Part shown: in pieces, positions 56,501 to 64,000 of the stretch
Layout: every line of letters begins with the position of its first letter
Numbering within the stretch: the first letter of the stretch is position 1
Assembly (NCBI GenBank): GCA_036925085.1
Contig: JAUPFP010000002.1
Location: forward strand, 3,464,820-3,528,819
Length of the DNA: 64,000 nt
Reading direction: 5' to 3'
Source: Brachycybe producta
Lineage: Eukaryota; Arthropoda; Diplopoda; Playtdesmida; Andrognathidae
The notes under the pieces: model-generated
The model's database searches: none
What the model was told of the DNA's origin: nothing
Seen by the model: only the letters and a program-made list of their open reading frames with translations
Program-made: the position numbers and the translations under genes

Positions 56501-59500
56501 GGAAGAGAGGTGAGACTCTTAGTCGACAACGAGGTGCCAACGATCTCCCTACCATCAGATATCGAGCACAGAACTGGGGCAGTGGAACAGGTGAGGGATG
56601 TCCTTTCGGAAGCCGGAAGGAACCTTCATGAGGCTCATCTGCGTCAGAAAAAGTATTATGATGCAAAACGAAAGAAGCCAATCGATTATTGCATCGGACA
56701 AAAAGTTATGGTGAAGGATATAAGACCGATTCTGGACGAAGTAAAGAAGTTCAGATATGTTTACAGAGATGGTTATACTGTAGTGGAAAAGATCTCCGAT
56801 ACAGTATATGAATTACAGTATCGTGATAGATGGGGAAAAACTGTGCGAGACTACATAAACATTGTGCACATGCGTCCTTACTATGAAAGACGGAAGGATG
56901 CGCTCAATGTAGTTGGGGGAATGATATCTGGGGAAAATGGACTTAAAGCTTTTTGAAACAACAAAAGTTCCATTAGGAATCAATGATTGGACATTCTCCC
57001 ATGTTTTGGATACTTGCCAGCAAATTTATTTGCTTCATTATGATCAAAATTCCAATTATTATCAAGTTGGAAGTTATACTCTTGTGTTTTGCAGGTCGTG
57101 AAAAACAAGGCTTGGAAATGAGTCGAAACGAACAAAATTTTGACCGCAATCATGACCAGCCTGGGCTAGGGCAACGACTTGGGGTTCTAGAGGTCAGTAT
57201 GGCAACCTGGGTTGGAAGCAGTTGCAGTCAAGAGGTCAGAAATGCAAGAAACGGGAAGTGATCTCATCAATACGGCCGATGAAGCTTCATGAATCAAAGC
57301 ATGTTCGGGAGGAGCGTGAGGACCATATAGATGTCTCCACTATGGCTCTTGGCATGACCCAGGAGTTTTGGGAGTCTCTACATCTCGACAATCAGTTCAT
57401 TCCTGGAGGGTGTGAACCTCCCGGATGGGGAAAGGGACGGCAGGTTGAGTTCCTCGAGGATCGGGAAACAGAGGCTGCCATACAGAAACACCACCTGGCG
57501 GAGCATGTACAATATCATGACAATCTCCGCTACCTTAGAGAAGCATACAGACAGCAGGAGGAGCGCCTTTTGTCATCTGGGGGGCCCGCCACTTCTACTG
57601 TTCCTTTGGGGAAGGCCGAGGTGGAGGAAGGGTTGATAACATCAGAAGAACAATCAGCAGAAAAACACAGTAGCTGAGGAGCCAGCGGCATGGAGACATG
57701 GCATTCAGAAGGTTGTGGCTGCTTCTGAGGCTAAGAGAAACAAGAGGAGAAGGAAGAAAAAAAGGGAACCTGTCATTCGTTTCGAGGCTGAACCTCCTTA
57801 ACAACTAACTGCAACAGAGGCGGAGGAGAGGGAAAGATTCAAAGCCCAAGTTAAGGAGTTTCGACCCATGTGTCGAGCCATCCGTCAAGCTGGGGTCACA
57901 TTGCCCCAGATCCTATCCACAGCACCAGAACAACCTCGCGAGGTCAGGGTGGTGCTACCAAACGAGGACGTCCAAATGAAAGAAGCCCAAGTGACCTCCA
58001 CCAGTGGGATGGAGGACATCTCCGGCGAGACCAAGACAATGGATGTGGATTTTTCAGGACAGGATCTCAATAGACCTCCATCACTGACTGACCCGGCAAA
58101 CCAGCCGGCAAAGAAGAAAAAGAAAAGACATCCTTGCCACCTCGATAGAGACCAGGCCCGTGCTGCCCTCTTCAGAGCTGGGAAGGCTGGCTACAGCATC
58201 ACCTTTAAGCGGATCGGGGAAGAGGAGCCTATGGCAGTGCCGGCGATAACAGCAACTACCGTTTCACGCAAGGATAGTTCCACAGCAACTGAGGGGAGTG
58301 AGGAAGCCCGTCCGGACCCCTTCAAAGCTATCGTCGAACGAGATGCCAGGGCCTGTGGAGAACTGCCACCTATAATTTCCTTTGATCGGGACCGTCCGGA
58401 AGAGCATCGGCTCCAACGACATCGGCAGCCCCTTCAAAGAGAGGAGACGGACTTGGGGGCGGAAGCCGTTCTTATGGTTGTCAACTCTCCTCGGAGGCAC
58501 TGTCTGTTGCGGCGAGCTACTGTGTCAGAGTTATTATTAAATAATTGATGGGTGTGCTGGCAGGAGGCAACAAAGTCAACCGGTACCTTGTATATCGGGT
58601 TATTTGATCTAGAGGAGCAAACTCCGAAGCTTCTGCCACCTGGGGAGCCGAAAAGATTCGTGGTAAACGTGACTGTTTGCGGTAAATTGGCTACTGCCGT
58701 GGTTTTCCCGGGTTGCCACATCGTAGAAGTTTTCTACTTTCCGGGGGAGGTAACACTCCCTGCATACAAAGTGAGTCTGCGTCAATTTTGTGCGGCAAAT
58801 TTCCAGCGGGGCCAGTTTGCCAAGTATTGTGTGCAGGGGAATTTTTTGCGAGCTACTGAGGAGGAGTTCCAACCTGCCATTTTATTCGACGCCGTCATCT
58901 GCCACCTTCAGCAGACGGGGAATACGCGAAAGCATCTGTCCGATGAAAAAATAAGTGATCTATTCCGTCGGGACTTGCGTGGAAAGGTTGAACGCTGGTT
59001 AGAGCCGGAGTACTAAACCGAACGTGACTAAAAAAAACTTTTCATGGTTGTGACAAATCTTCCTGAGTCGAACTTTTCTTGATAGCGACGCATGTTTTCC
59101 TCACTCATGGGAACTTTCCAAGAAGGAAATCGTTTCAATTTTTTTTTTTTTTTAAAAAAATAGTTAATCAACGTGTTCTTTGTTAATGCTGATATATATA
59201 CTTCCTTTTGTTCAAAATTTGGTTGCACAAAATTGTGGGATTAAAAGGAAATTTGTCTGGGGTATGGGAATTTTTGATTAGTTCTGTTTTTTTTTATTAT
59301 TGTGCATTTGTTAAAAAAAAAACATTTCTGTTCTTTGTTCTAGAGATTTTATCATTTCTTGTAAACATGCTGTTATTTGTGTCCCTTGGAGGGGTATGGG
59401 TTGAATTTGCCCTTGTTACCCTTTCTTGTCGTTTTGTTATCATTTTGGGGGGAATTTTCATTTAAATCGAGGTGTTAAAAATTGATATCATTTCATTAGC

Positions 59501-59982
59501 TTTTTCTCTTCCTTTTCTTTTTGCTTGGATAAAGCTCGGGGACGTGCTTTATGCAAGTTGGGGGAATGTGACGAAACGGTATTTTTGTGTTTTCTATTAT
59601 TGGGATTTATCATTTTTGGATCACCCTGTATCTCTCGTAGAGATGAACAGCTGTGTTCATCTCCCTCTTTCTTCTCTCTTTTGCGCCTGCACTGCTTGTG
59701 AAAGAAATTTGTGAGAATACGCGAGAGAAGAATTACGAGGAGCCTCGGAATTGGACACGTCCCTTTGGGGGCGTGGCAGACGCTCTTGTCATTCTCCCAA
59801 GGGACACAAACACTCTTTTTATTCATTCTGTTTGTTTGTCAAATAAACATTTAGTTTATTTGACATTTAGCCTCTTGATTTTACATCATTCTTCAACAGA
59901 CACCACAGCTATAAACAGGACTTTTCTCGCTCTTTTTGTGACGTCATCTGAGCGCCATATTGAAACACCCTGATCCATCACA

Positions 59983-60019
<37 letters not shown>

Positions 60020-60050
60020 CTGTATATATATATTGTGATGGATCAGGGTA

Positions 60051-60140
<90 letters not shown>

Positions 60141-63100
60141 TACGTTTTTAAAAAAATCAAATTTTAATATATTGAGACGTTTGGGCCCGCCGCTTATTTT
60201 TCTTTTAATTTGCGCTTTCGTTTTGGGTTTTACGTCACCCTGTATTTTGTTTGGCTTCTGGGCCACTCGGTACTTTTGGTACCAAGTGACCCAGATATGT
60301 TTCAGATTATGATCTCGACCTTTTCGTTTACCCTCATTTTTACTTCCACATGAGTGGAGTTATCGTTTTTTAATTTGATTTTGTTTTCGTTTCTCCTGTT
60401 ATTACCTATGTGATAACAGGGGATGAATCATGATTTTGGCCAAATAGATCAATCTTTTGATTGGTCTATTTGGGCCAAAATATTAAAGTAACCAATTGTA
60501 AAGTTGTGCCCTGAGAATCCGACTTCTGGATTCTCAGGGTATATAAAGAGCTAATTTTATATGCTCAAGAGAGATTTTAACAGGAGATTTTCTAAACACT
60601 GAACCTATGCCCCATTTTTGCTAGGTTCTTTTCTTTTAATTTTATTTTCAAGTTATATTTTTTGTGTTGTGTTCAAAACCAGTTCACTAATTTTTTATTT
60701 TTATGTGAAATCTTCGATTCTATTTAACTAAACCAGTGGTGTTTTATTTATCGGAACTTAAATTCCGCGGTTGTGAACTCATCATTTGCAGGTCTTCACC
60801 TTTCTTGGATACTTCGAGGTCCCAACAGGTGCAAACCTGCAACGCATGAGTAAGTATATTTTACACGATTCTTAGGGCAGATTTACGGACGAAAGTCCGA
60901 GAGATACAGAGATTAAAGATCCTCAAGACTGTGAGGTCTTTTGCCAGAGACTAGTGAGGACATAAAATAGACGATATATTGGTCTAGTCCTCCCGGGCCA
61001 GTAGAATTAGTGACCTAGCCACTCACTATCAATACGAGTGCAAACTCGCTTGTATTACCATAAAAGAGCAGATTCTACTAATGGAAAAAGGTCCGTCACA
61101 ATATCAGTTCACTCTAAAATTTAAATTATTTTCCAGTATCATCGCCAGAACGTTTGCATCATTTTACGTCTGATGACATTTTATTGTAGGTGGTCCCGTT
61201 TTCGAGTTGTTCGACCCACAAAAAATTATGACCAAAAACTCAAAATTTGTTTCTAAAAAATTCATAAAAAATAACCTCTGAGTAAAATATTCTGAATGCT
61301 TGTCAGGAGCATCAAATTGAACCACAGAATCAAATAAAAAATACTGCATGTCTTTATCTCATTCCGTTCTTGAGTTGTTCGACCCACAAAACTCTGGGTT
61401 CCGGACATACAGACTTACAGACATACAGACATCTTTTTTTGTCCCTTTTCTTGCATAATCCTATATACCTCCATTGCTTTAAAGAGCAATGGAGGTCAAA
61501 AAAGGATGTCTGTATGTCTGTGGTTTGTCTGTGTGTTTGTGGGTCGAACAACTCAAGAACAGAATGAGATAAAGACATGCAGTATTTTATATTTGATTCA
61601 GTGTGTAATATGATGATCCTGACAAAAAATGAAAAAAATTTACCCATGGGTTATTTTTTATGAATTTTCTAGAAACAAATTTTGAGTTTTTGGTCATAAA
61701 TTTTTGTGGGTCGAAAAGTCAAAAGTTACGCCGTTCAGAGTGGACATCGTTGAGTTGTAACTGGTTCTTAATGAAATTTTAACTTTGAGAATTCATTGCA
61801 AGTAGTTTATGGATTTTTACGGTCCTCGGAAGTCTGTTTGGCCCTTTTGAGTTCATTTCAGTGCTTTTGAAGGCATGTGGAAGACTCATTTCCTGCCATT
61901 TTTTGAAAATATTCATGGAATATTTATTTATATAACTTAGAATATTCATTGCAAGTGAACCAGAAGACCAGGAATGGAACTGATAAAGAGAAGTCTGAAA
62001 TGCAGGGATGTTTTCATTGAGAGTGTGCAATGCACGCTTCAAAAGTTACATAAGTTCGGAGCGGGCGTCATTGAAGTGTTTCTATGATTCCTCGTGGATT
62101 TGTAACTTCGAAAATTCATTGCATGGGAACCAGAAGAGCGGGAATGGAACTGTTGGAATCTCTAAATTCCCAGAAATTTACATGTGTGTACATGTGCGTA
62201 CACATGCGCGCACGCGTGTACATATGTGTACACATGCACGCATGCATGCACACATGCGTGCGCGCGTGTACATGTGCGTGCGTATACATGTGCATACACA
62301 TTGTGCACATGTGTGTACATGTGCATACGCATGTAACAATGAAAGAAAATTGGTTGTTTGATATATGAAAGCGTATGTTAAAGCAATGGAGGTCTATAGG
62401 GTTCCTTGAATCTCTTGTTTTAATGAAATACTTTGTTTTGAACGTTTATTAGACTTTTTGTACTTATTTTGTGTACGTATAAAACTAAAAAAGTTTTATA
62501 CGTCACATATTATACGGTATAATATACGGCATAAAACCACGTACAATACGTGATGTATTATACCTACCCATCCCTGTGTAGGGGCATTACGGTGTATCCT
62601 AATTTGTGTATACAATTTTTTTTAGAATTGTTCGAAGTTCATCGTTTCCAGTAGATGTTGTCCCATTTACAGGGAACTTTGTCCCAATCACTTTTGGGGT
62701 AGACCTTAATTGTTCTTTAATGATTACTTACATTTTGAACTTTTTAATTGCAGTAATTTTTGTTTCAATTATAATTTTGAATAAATTATATTTCAGTTAT
62801 ATATCTGTTTATTTGGATATAAACAGATTTCTTTATTTTATTGTCAAAAAATCAAAATTGGGATTTTATTTTATTTGTATAAAAATTATTTATTATTTAT
62901 ATTACACAACCTTGTTTACAGGATTTAAACTTATATTTTATCATTAGATGTATAATTAACTGCATACTTTATTTTTTCTATAGTGATCGGAAAGACCACT
63001 CTGATAAAACGCTGGATGATCTACTGAAAACTTTTTTATGCAAGATGGTTCCCAGCAGAACAAGGTATTTTTTTACGAGATAACATGTAATTTCTTGTGA

Positions 63101-63352
63101 TGAAATGGAATTGTTTCCTTTTATGTGTTTAGACGAATGTATTGTTGCAAGATTGCTCTTTATACAAGACTTGTGTATATTTAGAATATTGTTTTCTGAA
63201 AGTTTACAATTTCTTATTAATAACTTTTTCAAGCTGCATTCGGAAAGTATCTGAGGCATGTTGTGTTCAAGATCCATTTCCAAACATATTTGATCCAAAA
63301 GTTCAACACTTGGGACTGTTGTCACAGACATCAACAAGACCATCCACATTAG
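39066..63352 (+). CDS. MSTO1: Misato homolog (tubulin/FtsZ-like), 13 exons seen, 3' end beyond window
   Basis: Tubulin-like protein linked to mitochondrial distribution/morphology and, in fly, spindle microtubule assembly. Exons, all in phase: 39066-39143, 40696-40776, 40845-40969, 41284-41359, 41851-41905, 44130-44256, 44541-44658, 44720-44854, 45575-45727, 46269-46400, 46971-47155, 62984-63064, 63234-63352 (donor at 63353). About 488 residues, with perhaps 70-80 missing beyond the window. Seen: start [19 protein letters not shown] (misato N-domain), [54 protein letters not shown], then [18 protein letters not shown] (tubulin-like glycine loop region), [26 protein letters not shown] and [11 protein letters not shown]. 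The intron 47156-62983 is 15.8 kb and hosts most of the mobile DNA. Confidence 0.94.
39508..40220. repeat. long-inverted-repeat family A, copy 7
   Basis: Two complementary arms from AATTTTTAAAATACACAGTC to TTGTAGGCTCTTAAG. The donor-like motif has drifted to AATGGTAAGCGTGG. In Misato intron 1, next to a relative of the 6642-7032 element (about 40355-40550). Confidence 0.85.
40981..41068. repeat. short hairpin element, Misato intron 3
   Basis: TAATATAAAGTGTCTTAACAGC and GCTGTTAAGACACTTTATATT are perfect inverted arms around CGCATATTTCAATGCG. It starts about 11 bp after the donor of exon 3. Confidence 0.65.
42725..43403 (-). repeat. LTR-like repeat family E, copy 2
   Basis: Colinear with 16640-17324, ending AGTTACTGGGTGTTACA. 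Contains CCTTTTATACCTTGGACC, TATA-like on the minus strand. 5'-truncated relative to the longer copy. The rest of the Misato intron 41906-44129 holds a repeat relative at about 43600-43870 and nothing else supported. Confidence 0.65.
45937..46179 (-). pseudogene. non-LTR retrotransposon reverse transcriptase fragment
   Basis: Minus-strand frame reads [20 protein letters not shown] followed by [11 protein letters not shown]. These are the SGVPQGS-like block and the FADD catalytic box of LINE (Jockey/CR1-like) reverse transcriptases. About 80 residues only; both ends are broken. Sits in the Misato intron 45728-46268. Clade not decided. Confidence 0.85.
46646..46929. repeat. family A, left arm only (copy 8)
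   Basis: TTAAGAGGCTGCACCGCAAA through AAATCGCGAATTTCTAAC with ATTGGTAAGTGCGG. It ends about 40 bp before the acceptor of the exon at 46971. Confidence 0.8.
47361..48348. repeat. tandem duplication of ~490 bp (two copies)
   Basis: Copy 1 (47361-47845) and copy 2 (47846-48348) both run from GAGTACAAGCCGATGGAAAA to TTCATCAGAACACAA. They are essentially identical apart from the length and phase of the TA/CTATATA tract. Each contains the left terminus of the Tc1-like element (CAGTGCGTTTCATATATATA). Confidence 0.9.
48480..49000 (-). pseudogene. Tc1-like transposase remnant, minus strand
   Basis: Minus-strand reading gives stretches such as [17 protein letters not shown] followed by [17 protein letters not shown]. 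Upstream of these are DDSDGFYYF-like and [14 protein letters not shown]-like blocks. These are the C-terminal half of DD34E Tc1 transposases. Several stops and frame changes make it non-functional. Confidence 0.8.
48970..49259 (+). pseudogene. Tc1-like transposase remnant, plus strand
   Basis: Plus-strand copy of the same region: [20 protein letters not shown]-like frame, then [20 protein letters not shown] and [16 protein letters not shown] ending at a TAA. It is a mirror of 48500-48790, so the element is an inverted duplication of its own 3' half. Confidence 0.75.
49748..49944 (+). repeat. 5' LTR remnant of the Gypsy element
   Basis: 197 bp matching the last half of the 3' LTR (TGTCATTCTCCCAAGGGACA to TGATCCGTCACA). 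The first ~220 bp are absent; upstream sequence is unrelated and abuts the Tc1 element flank. Confidence 0.85.
49945..49963 (+). other. primer-binding-site-like sequence
   Basis: TTTGGTGGAGGTGCGGGGG lies directly after the LTR end. The TGG start suits pairing with a tRNA 3' CCA end. The tRNA is not identified. Confidence 0.5.
50135..52496 (+). pseudogene. Gypsy gag, with one internal stop
   Basis: A first ATG at 50135 opens a frame that ends after about 25 codons. The long frame begins at or just after 50154 and runs to a TGA at 51864-51866, then continues in the same frame to 52496. Residues about 283-473 of this frame are ten 19-residue repeats (see separate entry). After the stop come [12 protein letters not shown] and the capsid-like domain: [63 protein letters not shown]. 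The capsid part resembles the retrotransposon gag family; the Pro/Gln/Ser-rich N-part is unusual in length. Confidence 0.85.
51003..51572 (+). repeat. ten-unit 57-bp coding tandem repeat in gag
   Basis: Ten consecutive 57-bp units encoding variants of [19 protein letters not shown]. Divergence between units is patchy: alternating LPTQP and LSTLP forms suggest two-unit amplification steps. Confidence 0.9.
52516..52950 (+). pseudogene. Gypsy nucleocapsid part with CCHC zinc knuckle
   Basis: Frame shifted relative to gag. Basic Thr/Pro/Arg-rich stretch followed by [14 protein letters not shown] (52747-52788), a canonical C-x2-C-x4-H-x4-C RNA-binding knuckle. Ends at TAG 52948-52950, overlapping the start of the protease frame. 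Confidence 0.85.
53081..54166 (+). pseudogene. Gypsy protease region
   Basis: Contains [19 protein letters not shown], the aspartic-protease active-site block (DSG; family usual is DSGA/DTGA), then [16 protein letters not shown] and AILGRDLGA, the second conserved protease block. C-terminal of it are about 130 residues of linker. The frame is open from about 52943; the first ATG is not obvious. Ends at TGA 54164. Confidence 0.85.
54078..55573 (+). pseudogene. Gypsy reverse transcriptase and RNase H, frame-broken
   Basis: RT blocks in order: [58 protein letters not shown] (first catalytic Asp); [21 protein letters not shown] (catalytic YLDD, about 54770-54783). The frame changes near 54290 and immediately after YLDD, resuming [10 protein letters not shown]. 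Then [12 protein letters not shown] and [12 protein letters not shown], a TAG at 55073, and RNase H with [33 protein letters not shown] and VVTDHHSL. The RNase H catalytic Asp, Glu and Asp are seen. Frame changes again near 55490. Confidence 0.92.
55491..56956 (+). pseudogene. Gypsy integrase, frame-broken
   Basis: [20 protein letters not shown] links RNase H to integrase. An HHCC zinc region is seen: [10 protein letters not shown]...CHICQLC. Catalytic core: GIDYIGPL (Asp), then a TAG and frame change near 56226, [12 protein letters not shown] (Asp), a second frame change near 56270, and [16 protein letters not shown] (Glu). C-terminal PYRLMFGRE and [19 protein letters not shown] resemble the usual chromatin-facing tail. 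Stop at 56954-56956. Non-functional as it stands. Confidence 0.9.
57085..59016 (+). pseudogene. third ORF region of the Gypsy element, function unknown
   Basis: Sits between integrase and the 3' LTR where some Gypsy elements carry env, yet no signal peptide or membrane segment is seen. A splice-acceptor-like TTGTGTTTTGCAG ends at 57093, with an ATG at 57118 ([11 protein letters not shown]). Coding-like sequence then continues through a frame change near 57230 and another near 57665, with stops at 57799 and 58546, ending at TAA 59016. Parts: an acidic/Gln-rich segment ([31 protein letters not shown]), a Lys/Arg-rich run ([12 protein letters not shown]), a Pro/Thr/Asp-rich linker, and a more globular end ([28 protein letters not shown]). 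I recognise no family. Confidence 0.6.
59017..59566 (+). other. Gypsy 3' untranslated region and polypurine tract
   Basis: T-rich non-coding sequence after the third ORF, ending GTTGGGGGAA directly before the LTR start TGTGACGAAACGG. The purine run is the likely plus-strand primer. Confidence 0.6.
59567..59982 (+). repeat. 3' LTR of the Gypsy element (416 bp)
   Basis: TGTGACGAAACGG ... CTGATCCATCACA with TGTGA/TCACA inverted ends; AATAAA in CAAATAAACATT. Followed at once by TA repeats, so the target duplication cannot be read. Confidence 0.85.
59983..60135. repeat. TA microsatellite with an inverted LTR terminus
   Basis: Two TA tracts (59983-60031 and about 60058-60134) separated by TTGTGATGGATCAGGGTAATG, the reverse complement of the LTR end. 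The region from 59966 to 60049 can fold into a long hairpin. Confidence 0.8.
60173..61100 (+). mobile_element. solo LTR of family C, copy 3 (928 bp), plus orientation, ATAT duplication
   Basis: TGAGACGTTTGGGCCCGCCGC to AAAAAGGTCCGTCACA, flanked by ATAT at 60169-60172 and 61101-61104. Promoter-like GGGTATATAAAGAGCT at about 60537-60552. It shares the TCCGTCACA 3' end with the Gypsy LTR, so the families may be related. In the large Misato intron. Confidence 0.85.
61196..61723. repeat. long inverted repeat with GGGTCGAACAACTC arms
   Basis: Left arm GAGTTGTTCGACCCACAAAA appears at about 61205 and 61373. Right-arm complements TTGTGGGTCGAACAACTC (about 61540) and TTTGTGGGTCGAAAAGTC (about 61707) match. 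AGACATACAGACATCTTTTT pairs with AAAAAAGGATGTCTGTATG around a centre near 61475. Non-coding. Confidence 0.75.
61724..62983. other. 3' part of the large Misato intron
   Basis: Includes two related segments at about 61760-61900 and 62040-62180 with AATTCATTGCA and GGAACCAGAAGA. An alternating purine-pyrimidine tract lies at 62181-62336. AT-rich sequence follows up to the exon at 62984. No coding exon supported. Confidence 0.5.
62181..62336. repeat. alternating purine-pyrimidine (CA/CG/TG) tract, ~155 bp
   Basis: Nearly uninterrupted alternation such as GTACACATGCGCGCACGCG and GCGTGCGCGCGTGTACATG, with a break at CACATTGTG. Open frames through it (His/Cys/Met/Arg-rich) are composition artefacts. 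Could adopt Z-form DNA; inference only. Confidence 0.8.
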
Positions 63353-63609
63353 GTATCGGATTTTATTACATTTCTATTTAAATCTTTTTTTTGAGCATTA
63401 TAGTTGATTGGTTATGACTAAACTAGTTGTTGACTGTGGTATGTAAATGTAAGAAACACCAAGTTTTTCTGTATGTGTGACTGATATACTTGTAATATAC
63501 AAAAAAACCTGAAATATGGATTTACGTTATTTCATCATTGTTCTGTGTGTAACTGGAGTAAAACAAAGTTAACACCACTGAAGTTAACAGAACACTGGAA
63601 TGTTTAAAA

Positions 63610-64000
63610 GTAAACATTTAAAATACACAGTTGCCGCAATATGTTTAGTTTTCATATTTAAAGTTGTCCAATATTAAGTTTTCAAAGTGCAATGTACACC
63701 TTAAATATATGCTGATTGAGTGATAGAATGACAGAAAATTGGTAAGTGCGGTTATATTTTTAAAAACTACTTAAACACTCTTAACTCTTAAACGTCATTG
63801 AGTACGCGCTCGTAAGCAAAAAGCATCCATTAAAATGCTCGTAAAAATACCTAAAAATAATTTTATAAAACCACAATTAAACCACAGTGAAGCGAATACA
63901 TTGGCGCACGTGCTGATTTTTTTCTGTTTTTTTTTTTTAATTATTTTTACGTATTTTTATGAGCATTTTAATAAATGTTTTTTTTTGCTTACGAGCGCGT
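63610..64000. repeat. family A, copy 9, cut by the window end
   Basis: AAAATACACAGTTGCCGCAA, ATATGCTGATTGAGTGATAG and AATTGGTAAGTGCGG of the left arm, then the start of the right arm at the window edge. In the Misato intron after the exon at 63234. Confidence 0.8.

Larger units (their letters stand above)
49748..59982 (+). mobile_element. Ty3/Gypsy LTR retrotransposon, decayed, with extra 3' ORF region
   Basis: 5' LTR remnant 49748-49944 and full 3' LTR 59567-59982 end alike (TGATCCRTCACA). Right after the 5' LTR is a TTTGGTGGAGGTGCGGGGG primer-binding-site-like sequence. Internal order is gag, zinc knuckle, protease, RT, RNase H, integrase (the Ty3/Gypsy order), then 2.6 kb with a further ORF, and a GTTGGGGGAA polypurine run just before the 3' LTR. 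Multiple frame changes and stops show it cannot move by itself. Inserted in the same orientation as Misato in its largest intron. Confidence 0.9.

Noticed and set aside
62008-62368. Cys/His/Met-rich small proteins
   Set aside because: Composition artefacts of the alternating purine-pyrimidine tract.
62626-62698. Possible Misato exon with acceptor and donor ([14 protein letters not shown])
   Set aside because: Including it breaks the phase into the next exon. Joining 47155 directly to 62984 is in phase and matches the family.

Overview
This is a eukaryotic nuclear window, probably from a non-insect arthropod such as a chelicerate or crustacean. The evidence is conserved multi-exon genes with GT-AG introns, CCTAA (TTAGG-type) telomere-like blocks, a mu-class glutathione S-transferase with an arthropod-like sequence, and an AP-4 mu subunit (Drosophila lacks AP-4). 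The lineage is an inference. The DNA is AT-rich and crowded with inverted-repeat elements, solo LTRs and decayed transposons. All exon joins below were worked out by hand from splice sites, reading phase and family similarity.

Five host genes were found. (1) An ALDH1/ALDH2-type aldehyde dehydrogenase on the + strand, C-terminal half only, 209-4379. (2) 6-pyruvoyl-tetrahydropterin synthase on the - strand, complete in six exons, 11861 down to 6301. It is convergent with ALDH. (3) A mu-class glutathione S-transferase on the + strand, complete in six exons, 19659-25882. (4) The AP-4 adaptor subunit mu on the + strand, 29520-35883, with one N-terminal exon not located and one phase conflict. (5) Misato (MSTO1, tubulin-like) on the + strand, from 39066 to beyond the window end, 13 exons seen. 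The genes look like unrelated housekeeping functions (aldehyde oxidation, pterin cofactor synthesis, detoxification, vesicle sorting, mitochondrial/microtubule organisation) with no sign of an operon or cluster.

Mobile DNA fills most introns and intergenic space. A decayed Ty3/Gypsy element (49748-59982) has gag with a 19-residue tandem repeat, a zinc knuckle, protease, RT, RNase H, integrase and an extra 3' ORF region that I do not recognise. It sits with a Tc1/mariner element (48123-49688) and a solo LTR (60173-61100) inside one 15.8-kb Misato intron. At least ten families of long-inverted-repeat or MITE-like elements occur. The most abundant has nine copies, all in introns, and carries a consensus 5' splice-site motif in both arms. 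Solo LTRs of two LTR families and a LINE reverse-transcriptase fragment are also present. No rRNA, tRNA, CRISPR or bacterial operon features were seen.

The most distinctive structures are four. First, a foldback element in an ALDH intron has arms of 21-bp satellite repeats, a TTAGG-type core and a perfect 6-bp target duplication. Second, the Gypsy gag-pol frame changes all step in the same direction. Third, a degraded copy of an AP-4 mu exon lies inside a GST intron. Fourth, a recent tandem duplication spans a Tc1 terminus.
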